Origin: Methanosarcina sp. UBA289
GTDB taxonomy: Archaea > Halobacteriota > Methanosarcinia > Methanosarcinales > Methanosarcinaceae
Assembly (NCBI GenBank): GCA_002496565.1
Contig: DAKJ01000015.1
Location: 110,953 to 174,952 of the forward strand
DNA: 64,000 nucleotides
Direction of reading: 5' to 3'
Shown: positions 44,487 through 53,621 of the stretch, in pieces
How positions within the stretch are numbered: the stretch's first letter is position 1
Layout of the letters: each line of letters opens with the position of its first letter
Translations under genes and position numbers: made by a program
Notes under the pieces: model-generated
Database searches by the model: none
What the model was told of the DNA's origin: nothing
The model's input: only the letters and a program-made list of their open reading frames with translations

Positions 44487-44989
44487 TAATTCAGTGTTCT
44501 ATCTTTAATCCAAGTACTTTATTGTGTAATTTGCCTTCTATATGCTAATTTTTAGAAGCATAAGGTGGCAGCTGTGAATTTGTTTGGCAACTCGAATAAG
44601 AAACATATGAGTTAATCTTTGCCGGGAAGGTATTTCTATCAGTATTCTCTCGTATAATGTAGTGATAGAAATATTACAGCAAAGAAAATAGATATAAAAG
44701 TAAATGATATCAGATGCTTGAAAAATCAGTTATCTAAAATTCTTACTTTAACGAAAAAAGTCTTTAAAAACGATTTTATTTTTTCGATCATTCTATATCC
44801 TTTTTTCCTATCAGTGAGCTTAATTGTTTTTCTGGTTATCAAAACATTTGGTATATTTTTCAATCTCGTTTTTTGAAATTCTTCTTTTGTAGTTCTAATG
44901 AAGGTAAAACCGGAAGATTGAGAAGTGTATTGACTTAACTGAAGATCCCTGTTTTCAGAGATACTAGGGGTGTTATACGGCAGATCATA
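44487..44989. other. Intergenic region with an extended inverted repeat
   Basis: About 500 bases without a gene. At 44617-44685 an inverted repeat has an outer arm TCTTTGC/GCAAAGA and an inner 11-bp arm TATTTCTATCA/TGATAGAAATA around a 21-nt loop. It may be a small mobile palindrome or a structured RNA segment. The remainder is AT-rich. Confidence 0.5.
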
Positions 44990-45089
44990 AGAAGAATTAT
45001 GTTCAGAATCTAGCAGTAATTGTTATAAAACCTCAATATCAATTATAAAGCAACTATTATAAAACACATTATTTGAGTGGAGGGAAAAT
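44990..45089 (+). promoter_or_regulatory. Conserved lipoprotein leader/promoter, copy B
   Basis: Nearly identical to copy A at 44001-44100 and directly precedes lipoprotein B. Differences are confined to a few single bases (for example TAATTGTTATAAAACC versus CAATTATTATAAAATC), which suggests recent duplication of promoter, leader and signal peptide as a unit. Confidence 0.7.
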
Positions 45090-45485
45090 ATGAGAAAAGC
45101 ACTTGTCATATTGATAGTATTGTTCGGTGTATTCCTCGCAATAGGATGCGCCGGTCAGAAAGCTCCAAATGAGACCGCAACTCCAGTTAAAGGGGTAACT
45201 CCAGTTAAAGAGGTAACTCCAGTTGAAGAGGTAACTCCAGTTAAAGAAGTAACTCCAGTTACGGGAGTAGAAAATGTAACTGGGAAGAATGTAACAAATG
45301 TAACTGGAAAGGAGAATGTAACAAATGTATCTGGACAGAATATAACTATAAAGAAGAAACATGAACAAAAGACTCCAATCGAATTAGGAACTCCAACTGG
45401 GACACAAACTCCAGCTAGAAATGTTACAGGTACTACTGGTGAAGGTGGCGGAGTAGTCCATGTAACTCCTGGCAAAGGTAAATGA
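45090..45485 (+). CDS. Small Thr/Val/Pro-rich lipoprotein B
   Basis: A 131-residue paralogue of the lipoprotein at 44101. Signal MRKALVILIVLFGVFLAIGC is nearly identical. The mature region starts with five tandem copies of a six-residue VTPVKE-type repeat (about 32-61), then NVTGKNVTNVTG repeats with several N-x-T sites, then a GGG-containing tail. The repeat pattern implies an extended, possibly glycosylated stalk. DNA repeats in this region could change copy number. The function is unknown. Confidence 0.72.
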   Translation: MRKALVILIVLFGVFLAIGCAGQKAPNETATPVKGVTPVKEVTPVEEVTPVKEVTPVTGVENVTGKNVTNVTGKENVTNVSGQNITIKKKHEQKTPIELGTPTGTQTPARNVTGTTGEGGGVVHVTPGKGK

Positions 45486-45506
45486 AGAAACTTTATCTAA
45501 AAACAA

Positions 45507-45585
45507 TATGGGCAGAGTAATCCGGTAATTCTAATTGAGCCTGAATTATCCTTGGTAATAGGCAATGATCAGAATTCTGCCCATA
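45507..45585 (+). terminator. Long-loop hairpin downstream of lipoprotein B
   Basis: TATGGGCAGA (45507-45516) is complementary to TCTGCCCATA (45576-45585) across a 59-nt loop, starting 22 bases after the stop codon. It may form the 3' end structure of the transcript. Confidence 0.4.
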
Positions 45586-46514
45586 GTATAAAACTTTTAC
45601 AGTAAAGTTATGTATAATCTTTAAATGTAACGAAGCTAGCTGTGACGTTTTAGTTCTGTAGCAGAAAGACGAAAACACTAACAGAAAGGCAAAAGTATCT
45701 GACTCTAGTACAAAAATCCGTATTTGCTGAGAAGGCATATAGGAATTACCTGGAAATTTAGTTTCAAGGAGAGTATCTTTTAAAAATTATCTCTAATTTT
45801 TGAGAAAATTATCCTTTTCTTAGCCAGTTAAACTGTTAGGCTCTTCGCTATTTTGGGTGGGTTTAATATAATTGCCAAGTTGAAAAATGATCACTCCAAA
45901 TGGATACAGATCCCTCAAAAAATTAGTTTTTAAGGATTATTAAACCTTATTTTCTCAATTAAATATATTATCAGTCCTTCCACAATTAAGGTACATTAGT
46001 TAAATGATCTATTTGCTATTTAGATGGTTTAGGTTCTTTAATTAATTGATTAAATATCATTTTTTCCTCGCTTTTATCATTGAATTTTGTATAAATGAAA
46101 ATGATATCAGGCGCCTCAGACATAAATCAAAGAAATTGTGAGCAAATAATGGTTTTATATTGGTTATTTATCAATTTTAAAGAGTATTATCGGTTATTTT
46201 ACTAAAAAATTAATTTTCAAAGTGTAACTTTGTTGGGAAAATTCTAAACGCATATCTATTACCCAAAATAAGCATTCTATATCCCTAGTTTTAACAATGA
46301 TTTGGAAGGACCCTAAAATAGATAAGTATCGACTTTGAATCTGATTTTCCAAACAAATTCTTTTCTATGTGTAAAACGTTTTACAATTTTCTTAATCTTT
46401 TATTTTAAAAATAAATTTTTGGCGATATAATATCATAGTTTATCTAAAGAGGTGAATTATATAAATATAATTCTAAACTTATCTTTAAAAATCTGTGATT
46501 CTAGATTAAATCAT
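45586..46514. other. Long AT-rich intergenic region
   Basis: About 930 bases with no gene I can support on either strand; an 81-codon minus-strand frame at 45493-45738 has no protein-like pattern. Runs such as TTTTAAAAAT occur throughout. No repeats of note were recognised apart from short palindromes. Confidence 0.4.
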
Positions 46515-46600
46515 AAAGGAACTATGTTTAGAACCTGGTGGGAACTATTATAATCTCAAGATATTAATTATAATGCACTTATTTTTGTGGGGGAAGACGA
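46515..46600 (+). promoter_or_regulatory. Conserved lipoprotein leader, diverged copy C
   Basis: This segment in front of the cupredoxin gene has the same order of elements as copies A and B (GAACTATGTTTAGAACCTGG, AATTATAATGCAC, TTGTGGGGGAAG) but with many substitutions. It suggests an older duplication of the same leader and export module. Confidence 0.5.
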
Positions 46601-47020
46601 GTGAAAAGAGGACTTGTAATTTTCATAGTTTTACTTAGCATATTCCTGGCAATAGGATGTGCAGGAAATAAACCGGCAACTCCGGTTGAAACGCCTGCAG
46701 TAACTCCGGTTGAAACGCCTGTGGTTCCGGTTTCTAACACAACGCCTCAACCTGCAGCAGGTGAAGGAAAGATCGTCGAAGTTGATATCCAGAATTCTGC
46801 CTTTAACCCGGAGTCAGTAGAAATCCTGACAGGTGATACCGTAAGATGGGCGAACAAGGATTCAATTGCTCATACCGTGAGAGGGCCTACCTTTGATTCC
46901 AAGGTACTTGAGAATGGAGACACATACGAATTTCTGTTTACGGATGCCGGAACATATAATTATAACTGCTCAATCCATCCTTCTATGAAAGGAACTGTGG
47001 TAGTAATTGAGAGGAAGTGA
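46601..47020 (+). CDS. Lipoprotein cupredoxin (plastocyanin/blue-copper-like)
   Basis: A 139-residue lipoprotein with signal and lipobox AIGC like its two neighbours, a short Pro/Thr spacer (about 24-52), then a cupredoxin domain: VDIQNSAFNPESVEILTGDTVRW, SIAHTVRG (His ligand about 90) and YNYNCSIHPSMKGTVVV (Cys, His and Met ligands about 123-129). All four copper ligands of a type I site are present, so it should carry electrons outside the membrane or bind copper. It begins at GTG, 4 bases after GGGGGAAG. Blue copper proteins are unexpected in strict methanogens, although several Methanosarcina encode them. Confidence 0.88.
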   Translation: MKRGLVIFIVLLSIFLAIGCAGNKPATPVETPAVTPVETPVVPVSNTTPQPAAGEGKIVEVDIQNSAFNPESVEILTGDTVRWANKDSIAHTVRGPTFDSKVLENGDTYEFLFTDAGTYNYNCSIHPSMKGTVVVIERK

Positions 47021-47316
47021 TAACGGTTTTGCTTAGGCAAAAAGCACTGAAGTTTGATATCTTAGAACCTATCGATATTGACACCGAAATTAGCCTTTAA
47101 ATAACCTTTTTTATTTTTAAACTGATTCATATACAGTTTTTATAAACTTATTCATTGTTTTTTAACTTTTGCGAGTTTAATTTAATAAAGCAACTCCATA
47201 GAATTTTCCAAGAAAAAAGTAATATCATTGCTTTTGGGGTAATATAGTCACTTTTTACTTCAAAATCACTACTGGATGATCTCTTTTCTACTTAACAAAG
47301 CAAAACCTAAAAGAAA
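47021..47316. other. Intergenic spacer
   Basis: Just under 300 AT-rich bases follow the cupredoxin gene. No gene or clear terminator was recognised. Confidence 0.35.
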
Positions 47317-47967
47317 GATGAACTTAAAAGATTCAGGAAAGAATCTTTTGATATCGGTGACCTGGCTTCTGTAGCTTGCGAATTGAAGTATACCCGCGAG
47401 ATAAAGCAAATCCTTGCAAGAGAATTTAATGCTCCATCAGAGGATTTTGTAAAATATTTCGGAAAACAGGTACATTCCGGGCCTTTTACTCAGAATGTCC
47501 GTGAAAAGTTCACAGGCATTACAAAGAATGCCCTATCCCAGTATATAAATGAAAAAATCAACGAGAGATTGAAATTTGCAATGTCTGAAGAACCTGCAGA
47601 AGTAATTGTAGATAAAAATGATGGGCAGGAAAATACCGAGATTGCAAAAGAAGCCAATGATATCACAACAACAGAAGAGGAGATAGAAGGATATTACATT
47701 GTAAAATCAATCCTTCACTCGACTGTTGATCCAAAAAGGATAGTTATGAGAGATAAAAAGAATTACTGTGGCATATTGCTGGATAATAACAATAGAAAGC
47801 CCATTTGCAGATTGCATTTTAATACAAGGCAGAAGTATCTTGAGCTGTTTGCCGATGAGGATAGAAAAGCTGAAAAAACTCCAATAAATGAGTTAAACGA
47901 CATATATAACTATTCAGAAAATTTAATCGCTACAGTAAACAGTTATGAGAAAGAATTGATTAAATAA
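47317..47967 (+). pseudogene. Predicted restriction endonuclease, C-terminal remnant
   Basis: The frame is open from 47317, reading FDIGDLASVACELKYTREIKQILAREF and then, after 60 residues, EEEIEGYYIVKSIL, VDPKRIVMRDKKNYCGILLD and PICRLHFNTRQKYLELF. This matches the C-terminal part of a widespread predicted restriction endonuclease/type I R-like protein whose N-terminal half carries the nuclease. A stop (TAA) directly before position 47317 and the absence of the first part show a truncation. ATG 47383 begins a 194-residue frame that could still be translated. Confidence 0.65.
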
Positions 47968-48139
47968 ATAGCAAAAACATAGATTTGATTTAAATTTTTT
48001 ACATTGAAATTACTCTTTCTTCCACTAAATTCTACTTTTTAATTTTGGCTCCTCAGATTTTTCAGGGATGGTAAGAAAAGAAAAAATGAGAATAGGAAGA
48101 GACAAAGATAGAAACGAAATTAAAGCCAGGAACGGGAAT

Positions 48140-48694
48140 TCAGGTTTTTTCTAAATCCTGTTCGGACTTTCTAGCTTCGTACAGGTTCCAGGGACTCTGT
48201 CCCATATCCATAAATTCTTCAAGCTGCGACTCCACGAATTCTATCTTCTCAAAACACGCAATATGGAAAAATGCATCTCCTTCATTGACTAGTGGAAGGT
48301 TATTTTTTCCTATAATGATGCCGTTCTTCTCGGTTTTCACGGGAATTTCTCCTGCTTCGCTAAACGGATCAACAACAAATCCGATAATTTCTCCTTCCCT
48401 TACCCTGTCCCCAAGCTTTTTGTGCGGGTGGATAATCCCGCTTTTCGGAGCCCGGACCCAGACGCTTGAGCGCGAGATAACCGGTAAAATGCTTCTCCTT
48501 TTTCGTGAAGGAGGAACATGTAGCATTCCTAAGGATTCATAACTCGCCTGATCCCGCGCGCGCCCATTCTTGCCGCAAGAGCATCAAATCGAAGAGCTTT
48601 CCCGCCTTAGTAAACAAGCACAGGAATACCAAGGTTGCTTGCAGCTTCTCGTAGCGATCCATCCCGAAGTTTCGAATCCAGGACAACAGGCATC
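48140..48694 (-). pseudogene. Succinylglutamate desuccinylase/aspartoacylase-family remnant
   Basis: The best-preserved part (48140-48526) reads VWVRAPKSGIIHPHKKLGDRV, EGEIIGFVVDPF and NGIIIGKNNLPLVNEGDAFFHI, the C-terminal beta domain of the AstE/AspA zinc hydrolase family. Upstream pieces LREAASNLGIPVLVY, then an in-frame TAA at 48607-48609 where relatives have Glu, and GGKALRFDALAARMGARGI follow in changed frames. At least two frameshifts (near 48659 and 48535) and one stop are present, and the zinc-binding N-terminus is absent. Confidence 0.8.
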
Positions 48695-48801
48695 TAAAAA
48701 ATAAATATCAAAATAAAAATGTAAGAATTTTGAAGAAAAAAGTAGAATTGTACAATAATAAGCTATTGGACAATAAATAGGCCGATTTATTTGAAAATTG
48801 A

Positions 48802-49992
48802 TTACTGGATATCTCCCCCTACTTCGGCATATCTGGGATCGATTTCTACAGCTTTCCTATATGCTTCTTCAGCCTCTTCTTCCCGCCCTAGGAAACTCAG
48901 ACAGACAGCTTTCCCAAACCATGAATCGGCAGCGTCAGGACTAAGCTTTAGTGCCTGCTCATAAACACCCAGAGCTTCTTCGAAGCGCTTAAGTTGTGCA
49001 AGCACGAAACCCAGACTGGAAAAAGCTTCCAAATACTCAGGGTCAAGCTGTGTAGCTTTCCTGTATGCTTCTGCGGCTTCCTCAAATCTCTGCATCTGGC
49101 TGAGGGTAAAGCCCTTATTATACCAGACATCGGCACTTTCTGCGTTGATTTCGATTGCTTTGTCAAAAGCTTTAATTGCCTCGTCGTATTTTTCGAGATT
49201 CTCGAGGTCTATCCCCATGTTGTTCCAGGCGTCATCGTTCTCAGGATCCAACTCCACAGCTTTTTGATATGCTTTCAGAGCCTGCCTGTAACTGCCAAGG
49301 CTGTCCAGATCCACGCCTTTATATTGCCAGGCTTCTACAAAATTAGGATCAATTTCGAGTGCCTTGTCGTACGCGATGATTGCTTCATCATAGTTGCCCA
49401 TTTGCCCAAGAGCTATGCCTTTTCCTACCCAGGCCTCTTTATAGTCGGGATTCTCATCAAGGACTTTTTCATAGGCTTCGACAGCCGCTTCATAATTTCC
49501 CGCTTGGCTCAGGTTTAGGGCCTTTCCATACCATGCATTAGGATAATCTGGCCTGAGTTTAAGGGCTTTTTCATAGGCTTTAACAGCTTCGTCATACTTT
49601 CCAACCTGGGAAAAAGAAAAAGCCATATTATTCCATATATCTGGATCATCTGAATTGATTTTGACAGCTTTATTATAAAGCTCAAGAGCCTCCTCATATT
49701 TTCCAAGAGTTTCAAGGACTTGAGCTTTATTATTTAATAAATTTATATTCTCTGGATCTTTCTCAATTGCCTTATCAAAAGCTACAATTGCCTCATTAAG
49801 CTTGCCACTCCTGAGAAGGTCAAGTCCGTATTCATTAAGCCCGTATGCAAGGACTTCATCACTGATTTCGTTCTTTCCTACATCCCCCGAATCATTCAGA
49901 ACATACATATCTTCGGAAACCGTCTCTTCTTCAGATTTTTCTTTCCCGCCTTCTTTTCTGAAGGATTTATCGTTTGCTTCGTCCGAATTCAT
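48802..49992 (-). CDS. TPR-repeat protein (396 aa)
   Basis: A soluble protein composed almost entirely of tetratricopeptide repeats. After an acidic 50-residue N-terminus, about ten 34-residue repeats run to the C-terminus, each with W/LYxKGxxLxxLGxYxEAxxAYxKALExDPxx pattern (for example NAWYGKALNLSQAGNYEAAV). TPR arrays mediate protein-protein contacts and assemble complexes. No enzymatic domain or membrane segment is present. A second TPR gene lies 1.3 kb away on the same strand, with a plus-strand HAD gene between them. Start ATG 49992 after AGGAAAT. Confidence 0.92.
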   Translation of the reverse strand: MNSDEANDKSFRKEGGKEKSEEETVSEDMYVLNDSGDVGKNEISDEVLAYGLNEYGLDLLRSGKLNEAIVAFDKAIEKDPENINLLNNKAQVLETLGKYEEALELYNKAVKINSDDPDIWNNMAFSFSQVGKYDEAVKAYEKALKLRPDYPNAWYGKALNLSQAGNYEAAVEAYEKVLDENPDYKEAWVGKGIALGQMGNYDEAIIAYDKALEIDPNFVEAWQYKGVDLDSLGSYRQALKAYQKAVELDPENDDAWNNMGIDLENLEKYDEAIKAFDKAIEINAESADVWYNKGFTLSQMQRFEEAAEAYRKATQLDPEYLEAFSSLGFVLAQLKRFEEALGVYEQALKLSPDAADSWFGKAVCLSFLGREEEAEEAYRKAVEIDPRYAEVGGDIQ

Positions 49993-50213
49993 ATCAATAT
50001 TTCCTGCTCTGGCTTTTATGGTAGACCCTGCGGATTCTTAAGTGTCCGCGTTCGGTATTTACTTAAATCCATTGTTCGTTTATAATCTATACATCTGTCC
50101 TTTATGGCTTTTATAGCCTCTCCCCGGAAAACCCTGAGAAAAGTTCCAGACTGGATAACAGGGAAGGAAGATGCAAAATTCACAAAGTTCAGAAAACCGG
50201 CAGGCTCGAAGAA

Positions 50214-50954
50214 ATGGAAGAATTCGATAAAAACAGGAGCATAATTCAGACAGATCAAGAAAGAATTTATCCCGGAACCTTAAAGGCCATACTTTTTGAT
50301 ATGGATAACACTCTTTTTGATTTCATAGCCGCAAAAATGGAAGCTTTCAGGAAGATTTTATCGTTTATTGGGAGAGAAAAAGGAGATATTGCTGAAGAAC
50401 CTTCGGAGCTTTTCAGGTATTTCCTGAGAGGGACCTATGGTTTTGAAGATTACGAAAATATTCGAGACTATATGCAGGATAGGAATCTTTTTACAGCTCA
50501 GGGATACAGGAAATGCTGTGAAATATATGAACAGGAAAAGCTGGAAAATCTCGAACTCTATCCAGCTGTAACGAATACGCTTGATAAGCTGAAAGGTCTG
50601 GGCTTAAAGCTTGCGATTATAACGGACGCTGATAAGCATCATGCTTTAGCAAGGCTTACAAAAGTCGGACTTCTTAATTACTTTGATCTTCTTGTAGCGG
50701 CGGATACAACAGGCACAAAGAAACCGGATCCAACACATTTCCTTTTTGCGCTTGAAGTTCTTGAAATAACTCCCGAGGAAACCCTGGTAGTGGGAGACAG
50801 TATCAAAAGGGATATAGTCCCTGCCCGAAAACTTGGATTGAAAACCGCTTATGCTTCCTACGGAGACTGGAGACCTGGAGAAGAAGCAGATCAGTGCTTT
50901 GATTTCAGGCTCAATAGTTTTTCTGACATGCTTGATATACCTGGTCTTCTCTGA
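50214..50954 (+). CDS. HAD-superfamily phosphatase, subfamily IA
   Basis: A 246-residue haloacid-dehalogenase-type hydrolase. Motif I is FDMDNTLFDF (about 25-34) with both catalytic Asp residues, motif II LAIITDADKHH (about 129, Thr), motif III includes Lys in TTGTKKPDPTHF (about 166), and motif IV VVGDSIKRDIVPA (about 188-200). A cap domain occupies residues about 40-110. The size and DNTLFDF motif fit the archaeal TIGR02253-type/phosphoglycolate-like group. Substrate not known. It lies divergent from the TPR gene at 48802; the ribosome site is weak. Confidence 0.9.
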   Translation: MEEFDKNRSIIQTDQERIYPGTLKAILFDMDNTLFDFIAAKMEAFRKILSFIGREKGDIAEEPSELFRYFLRGTYGFEDYENIRDYMQDRNLFTAQGYRKCCEIYEQEKLENLELYPAVTNTLDKLKGLGLKLAIITDADKHHALARLTKVGLLNYFDLLVAADTTGTKKPDPTHFLFALEVLEITPEETLVVGDSIKRDIVPARKLGLKTAYASYGDWRPGEEADQCFDFRLNSFSDMLDIPGLL

Positions 50955-51324
50955 GCAGCAAGCCTTTTCAAAAAATGCTTGATCGCAAACCTTTTCAAAA
51001 AAGGTTTGATCGAAAACTCCAACTAGTGGCGTGATTAACCGGCGCGACGGTTGCGTTTGAGTTTGAGACCCTTATCTCTAGCCCTATCCGGCATGATAAA
51101 CCGGCACAATGGTTGTGCTTGACATATTGGACTCTGAAAAGGTATGCAGGTAAACCTGTAAGCTGTAAATCTATAAACCAGATAGATCAGGAAAAAAGAA
51201 GACTTTTGGATAAATGAAAAACTTTTGGCCGTCAGTACTGATAATTCCTATAAGAATTTTCGGCTAACGGCTTTTTCTGGCTCTGGATCTTTGACAGCAA
51301 TGGAAAAACCTGAAATCTGGCTAC
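50955..51324. other. Intergenic region with repeated hairpins
   Basis: Just after the HAD gene, two related hairpins follow each other: 50961-50980 and 50987-51007 (AAACCTTTT / AAAAGGTTT), each followed by GATCG. Further on, CGTGATTAACCGGCGCGACGG at about 51030 is echoed by CATGATAAACCGGCACAATGG at about 51092, an imperfect direct repeat. No gene seen. Confidence 0.5.
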
Positions 51325-52203
51325 TTAAAGGAGATCGGAATATATCGGGTTTATATCGACCGCTCTTTCGTAGGCCTCCATTGCCTTTTGGTGTTTCTTA
51401 ATCCTGTCGTATACAATGCCTTTACCGATCCAGGCTTTTGTAAAACTTGGATTGATATCGATAGCTCTCTCAAAAGCTTGAAGTGCCTCTTTGTATTTTT
51501 CCAGATCTCTTAGGGCAATTCCCTTATTGTACCAGAATCGGGCATTGTCGGGGTTTGCTTTTATCTTTGTGTCAAAGACCTCCACGGCTTTTTCGGTATA
51601 AAGCTTTGCTTCATCGTGTTTTCCAAGCCAGCGGAGAGCTACACCCTTGTTATACAGGGCTTTACCATTCGCAGGGTTTAATTCAAGAGCTCTATTAAAA
51701 GCGCTAATGGCCTCTTCATAACTCTTTATCTTGCAGAGCCCCATACCTTTCTTGCACCATTCGCTTGCACTCATAGAGCTCATGTCGTAGTTCTTCTCAT
51801 AAAGGCGGATAGCCTTCTCGAAATCATCCATAGCATCTTCGTATGCTTTCATTTCCCTCAGAGCCATTCCCCGCCTGTACCATACTTCAGGATCCTCAGG
51901 AGCAAGATATATAGCCCGATAGTATGCATCCAGAGCTTCCCTATACTGCATAAGGCCTATAAGCAGGTCACCTTTGGAGTACCACGTCTTCGCATCCGCA
52001 GGATTGATCTCAAGAGACCTGTTAAGGACATCAAGAGCTTCATCATATCTGTAAAGGCTTTTCAGAACCATCCCTTTGCTAAACAGGATTTTTGCATTGT
52101 CAGGGCTTATTTCCAGAGCTTTGTTATATGCATCCAGAGCTTCGGCAAATCGTCTAAGTTCATGGAGTGCAACACCTGTATTGTACCACTCGTTAGAAGT
52201 CAT
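51325..52203 (-). CDS. TPR-repeat protein (292 aa)
   Basis: Seven to eight consecutive TPR units (34 residues each) fill the protein: WYNTGVALHELRRFAEALDAYNKALEI is the first and WIGKGIVYDRIKKHQKAMEAYERAVDI the last. One unit is separated by a longer helix (about 130-150, MDDFEKAIRLYEKNYDMSS). It has no signal peptide. Similar to the neighbouring 396-residue TPR protein and probably a paralogue by ancient duplication. The role is scaffolding by inference. ATG 52203 is preferred over GTG 52206. Confidence 0.92.
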   Translation of the reverse strand: MTSNEWYNTGVALHELRRFAEALDAYNKALEISPDNAKILFSKGMVLKSLYRYDEALDVLNRSLEINPADAKTWYSKGDLLIGLMQYREALDAYYRAIYLAPEDPEVWYRRGMALREMKAYEDAMDDFEKAIRLYEKNYDMSSMSASEWCKKGMGLCKIKSYEEAISAFNRALELNPANGKALYNKGVALRWLGKHDEAKLYTEKAVEVFDTKIKANPDNARFWYNKGIALRDLEKYKEALQAFERAIDINPSFTKAWIGKGIVYDRIKKHQKAMEAYERAVDINPIYSDLL

Positions 52204-53108
52204 CACTCAACCACACCTTTTTTCGATCACGTTTTTCCACTGTTAATCACATCTACTCTAGCAATAATATATGCCTTCAGAGCGTTAAATCAATTTTGTA
52301 CTTTAGCTCTGTATCAAAAATAAGGACATATCTACAGTTTCACGTCGTAGTTTACGTTTTGAAGACATATTTACAGTTACACACAATAAATTATGTATTT
52401 GCTCTTTTTTAAGGATTTTGAAAAATTCCTATACTTTGTTATTTTAAAAATAAAGTTTTCATAATTGATTTAAGGATTAGATAAAGTAAAACAAATTTAT
52501 ACCATATTTTTCAATTTCTCATTAATATTAATGAAATATATTTATCTTAGCCCCAAATTCTTCAGTCTTTCCTCTATTTATTCTGAATTTTTGCCCTGAC
52601 ATGGAGGAAATCAGTCTTTTAAATAAAATCTGAAAAATCCGATAAGTTCGACTTCGGTAAAAGTCTAGACTTCTTTCTTCTCGCGGCATGTCAAAAGTCT
52701 GATTATTATCTCTTCATATTGAAGAATTGAGGATCTCTCTTATCTAAAGAGACTTAAATCAGGGTCAGAGACTTAAATTAATACCGGATTTATCTCTTCA
52801 TAGCTTCTCGTCTTCTTAAAGCCTATTCTAAAGATCTTTTTAAAATAATCTATACGGGTGTCCCGGGGATATAGGCAGACATATTTAATTAATTATTATA
52901 TTTTAACAAAGATCGTGAAATAACGACAGGAATATTTAATAAGAAATTAAATAAATGATAGGCATCTGAGAATACTTCTGACCGCTTTCTAATATGCTGT
53001 AATGATAAAAAATTTCAAAGTGGTGCCCTAAACTTTTTAGGGCTATATTTCCATTTTGTAAAGCTTTAGAGTGGAAAAAAATTTTTCTGTTCTGAACCAA
53101 CTTTGAAG
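52204..53108. other. Long AT-rich intergenic region with a terminator-like hairpin
   Basis: About 900 bases with no gene. An imperfect direct repeat GACATATCTACAGTTTCAC / GACATATTTACAGTTACAC occurs near 52325 and 52363. At 53025-53043 an 8-bp hairpin (GCCCTAAA / TTTAGGGC, 3-nt loop), followed on the minus strand by a T-rich run, likely terminates the response-regulator gene. The TPR promoter lies at the lower-numbered end. Confidence 0.5.
53025..53043 (-). terminator. Hairpin terminator of the response-regulator gene
   Basis: GCCCTAAA and TTTAGGGC pair across a 3-nt loop 66 bases after the stop codon; reading on the minus strand it is followed by TTTGAAATTTTTT. Confidence 0.55.
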
Positions 53109-53621
53109 TCAAATCTGAGTACGCTTTAGAATCATTCTCACTCTGGCTCGTATTTCCACTGGGTTAAAAGGCGTAGTAACATAATCATCGACTCCCGATT
53201 CAAAAGCCTTAACCCTGTTTTCCACTTCTCCTCTTTCACTTAGCACCATCACTGGGATCCACCAGTACCTTGAACTGGTTCTAAGCTGCTTGCATATTTT
53301 AAAATCTTCAAGATCTGCAAGTCCGGTATCCAGCAAGACAAGGTCGGGTTTTTCAGTTTTTACGGCTTCAAGTGCGGAAAAGCCACCAGGGATTTTAACA
53401 ACGTTATAATTTTCAGCTTCAAGCGTCGCCTTAATATTGCAGGTAATGTTTCCATCACCCATAATCAAGATTTTCTGACGTGTATCATTTAGATTTGCAA
53501 TTCGGATCTTTATCAATTCTTCCGGAACTGAAAGACTGGAAGCAATATCCCTTTCACTTATTTCAGGCTGTTCCTCAATTAATCTCAAAATTTCACAATC
53601 AAGATTTTTATTATTAACCAC
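53109..53621 (-). CDS. HTH-response regulator receiver protein
   Basis: A 170-residue protein of two domains. An N-terminal winged-helix-like segment (about 8-45, LRLIEEQPEISERDIASSLSVPEELIKIRI) resembles AsnC/Lrp-type HTH. The receiver domain follows (about 50-168): KILIMGDGN replaces the usual acidic pair, LVLLDTGLADL carries the phosphorylatable Asp (about 97), VMVLSERGE the Thr/Ser position, and DDYVTTPFNPVEI the position of the conserved Lys, which is Thr here. So phosphorylation may be impaired. The start is uncertain: GTG 53621 directly abuts GGAGG. No histidine kinase is adjacent. Confidence 0.8.
   Translation of the reverse strand: MVNNKNLDCEILRLIEEQPEISERDIASSLSVPEELIKIRIANLNDTRQKILIMGDGNITCNIKATLEAENYNVVKIPGGFSALEAVKTEKPDLVLLDTGLADLEDFKICKQLRTSSRYWWIPVMVLSERGEVENRVKAFESGVDDYVTTPFNPVEIRARVRMILKRTQI

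Noticed and set aside
45493..45738. 81-codon minus-strand frame downstream of lipoprotein B
   Set aside because: Composition is not protein-like and part of it lies in a hairpin region; no ribosome site.
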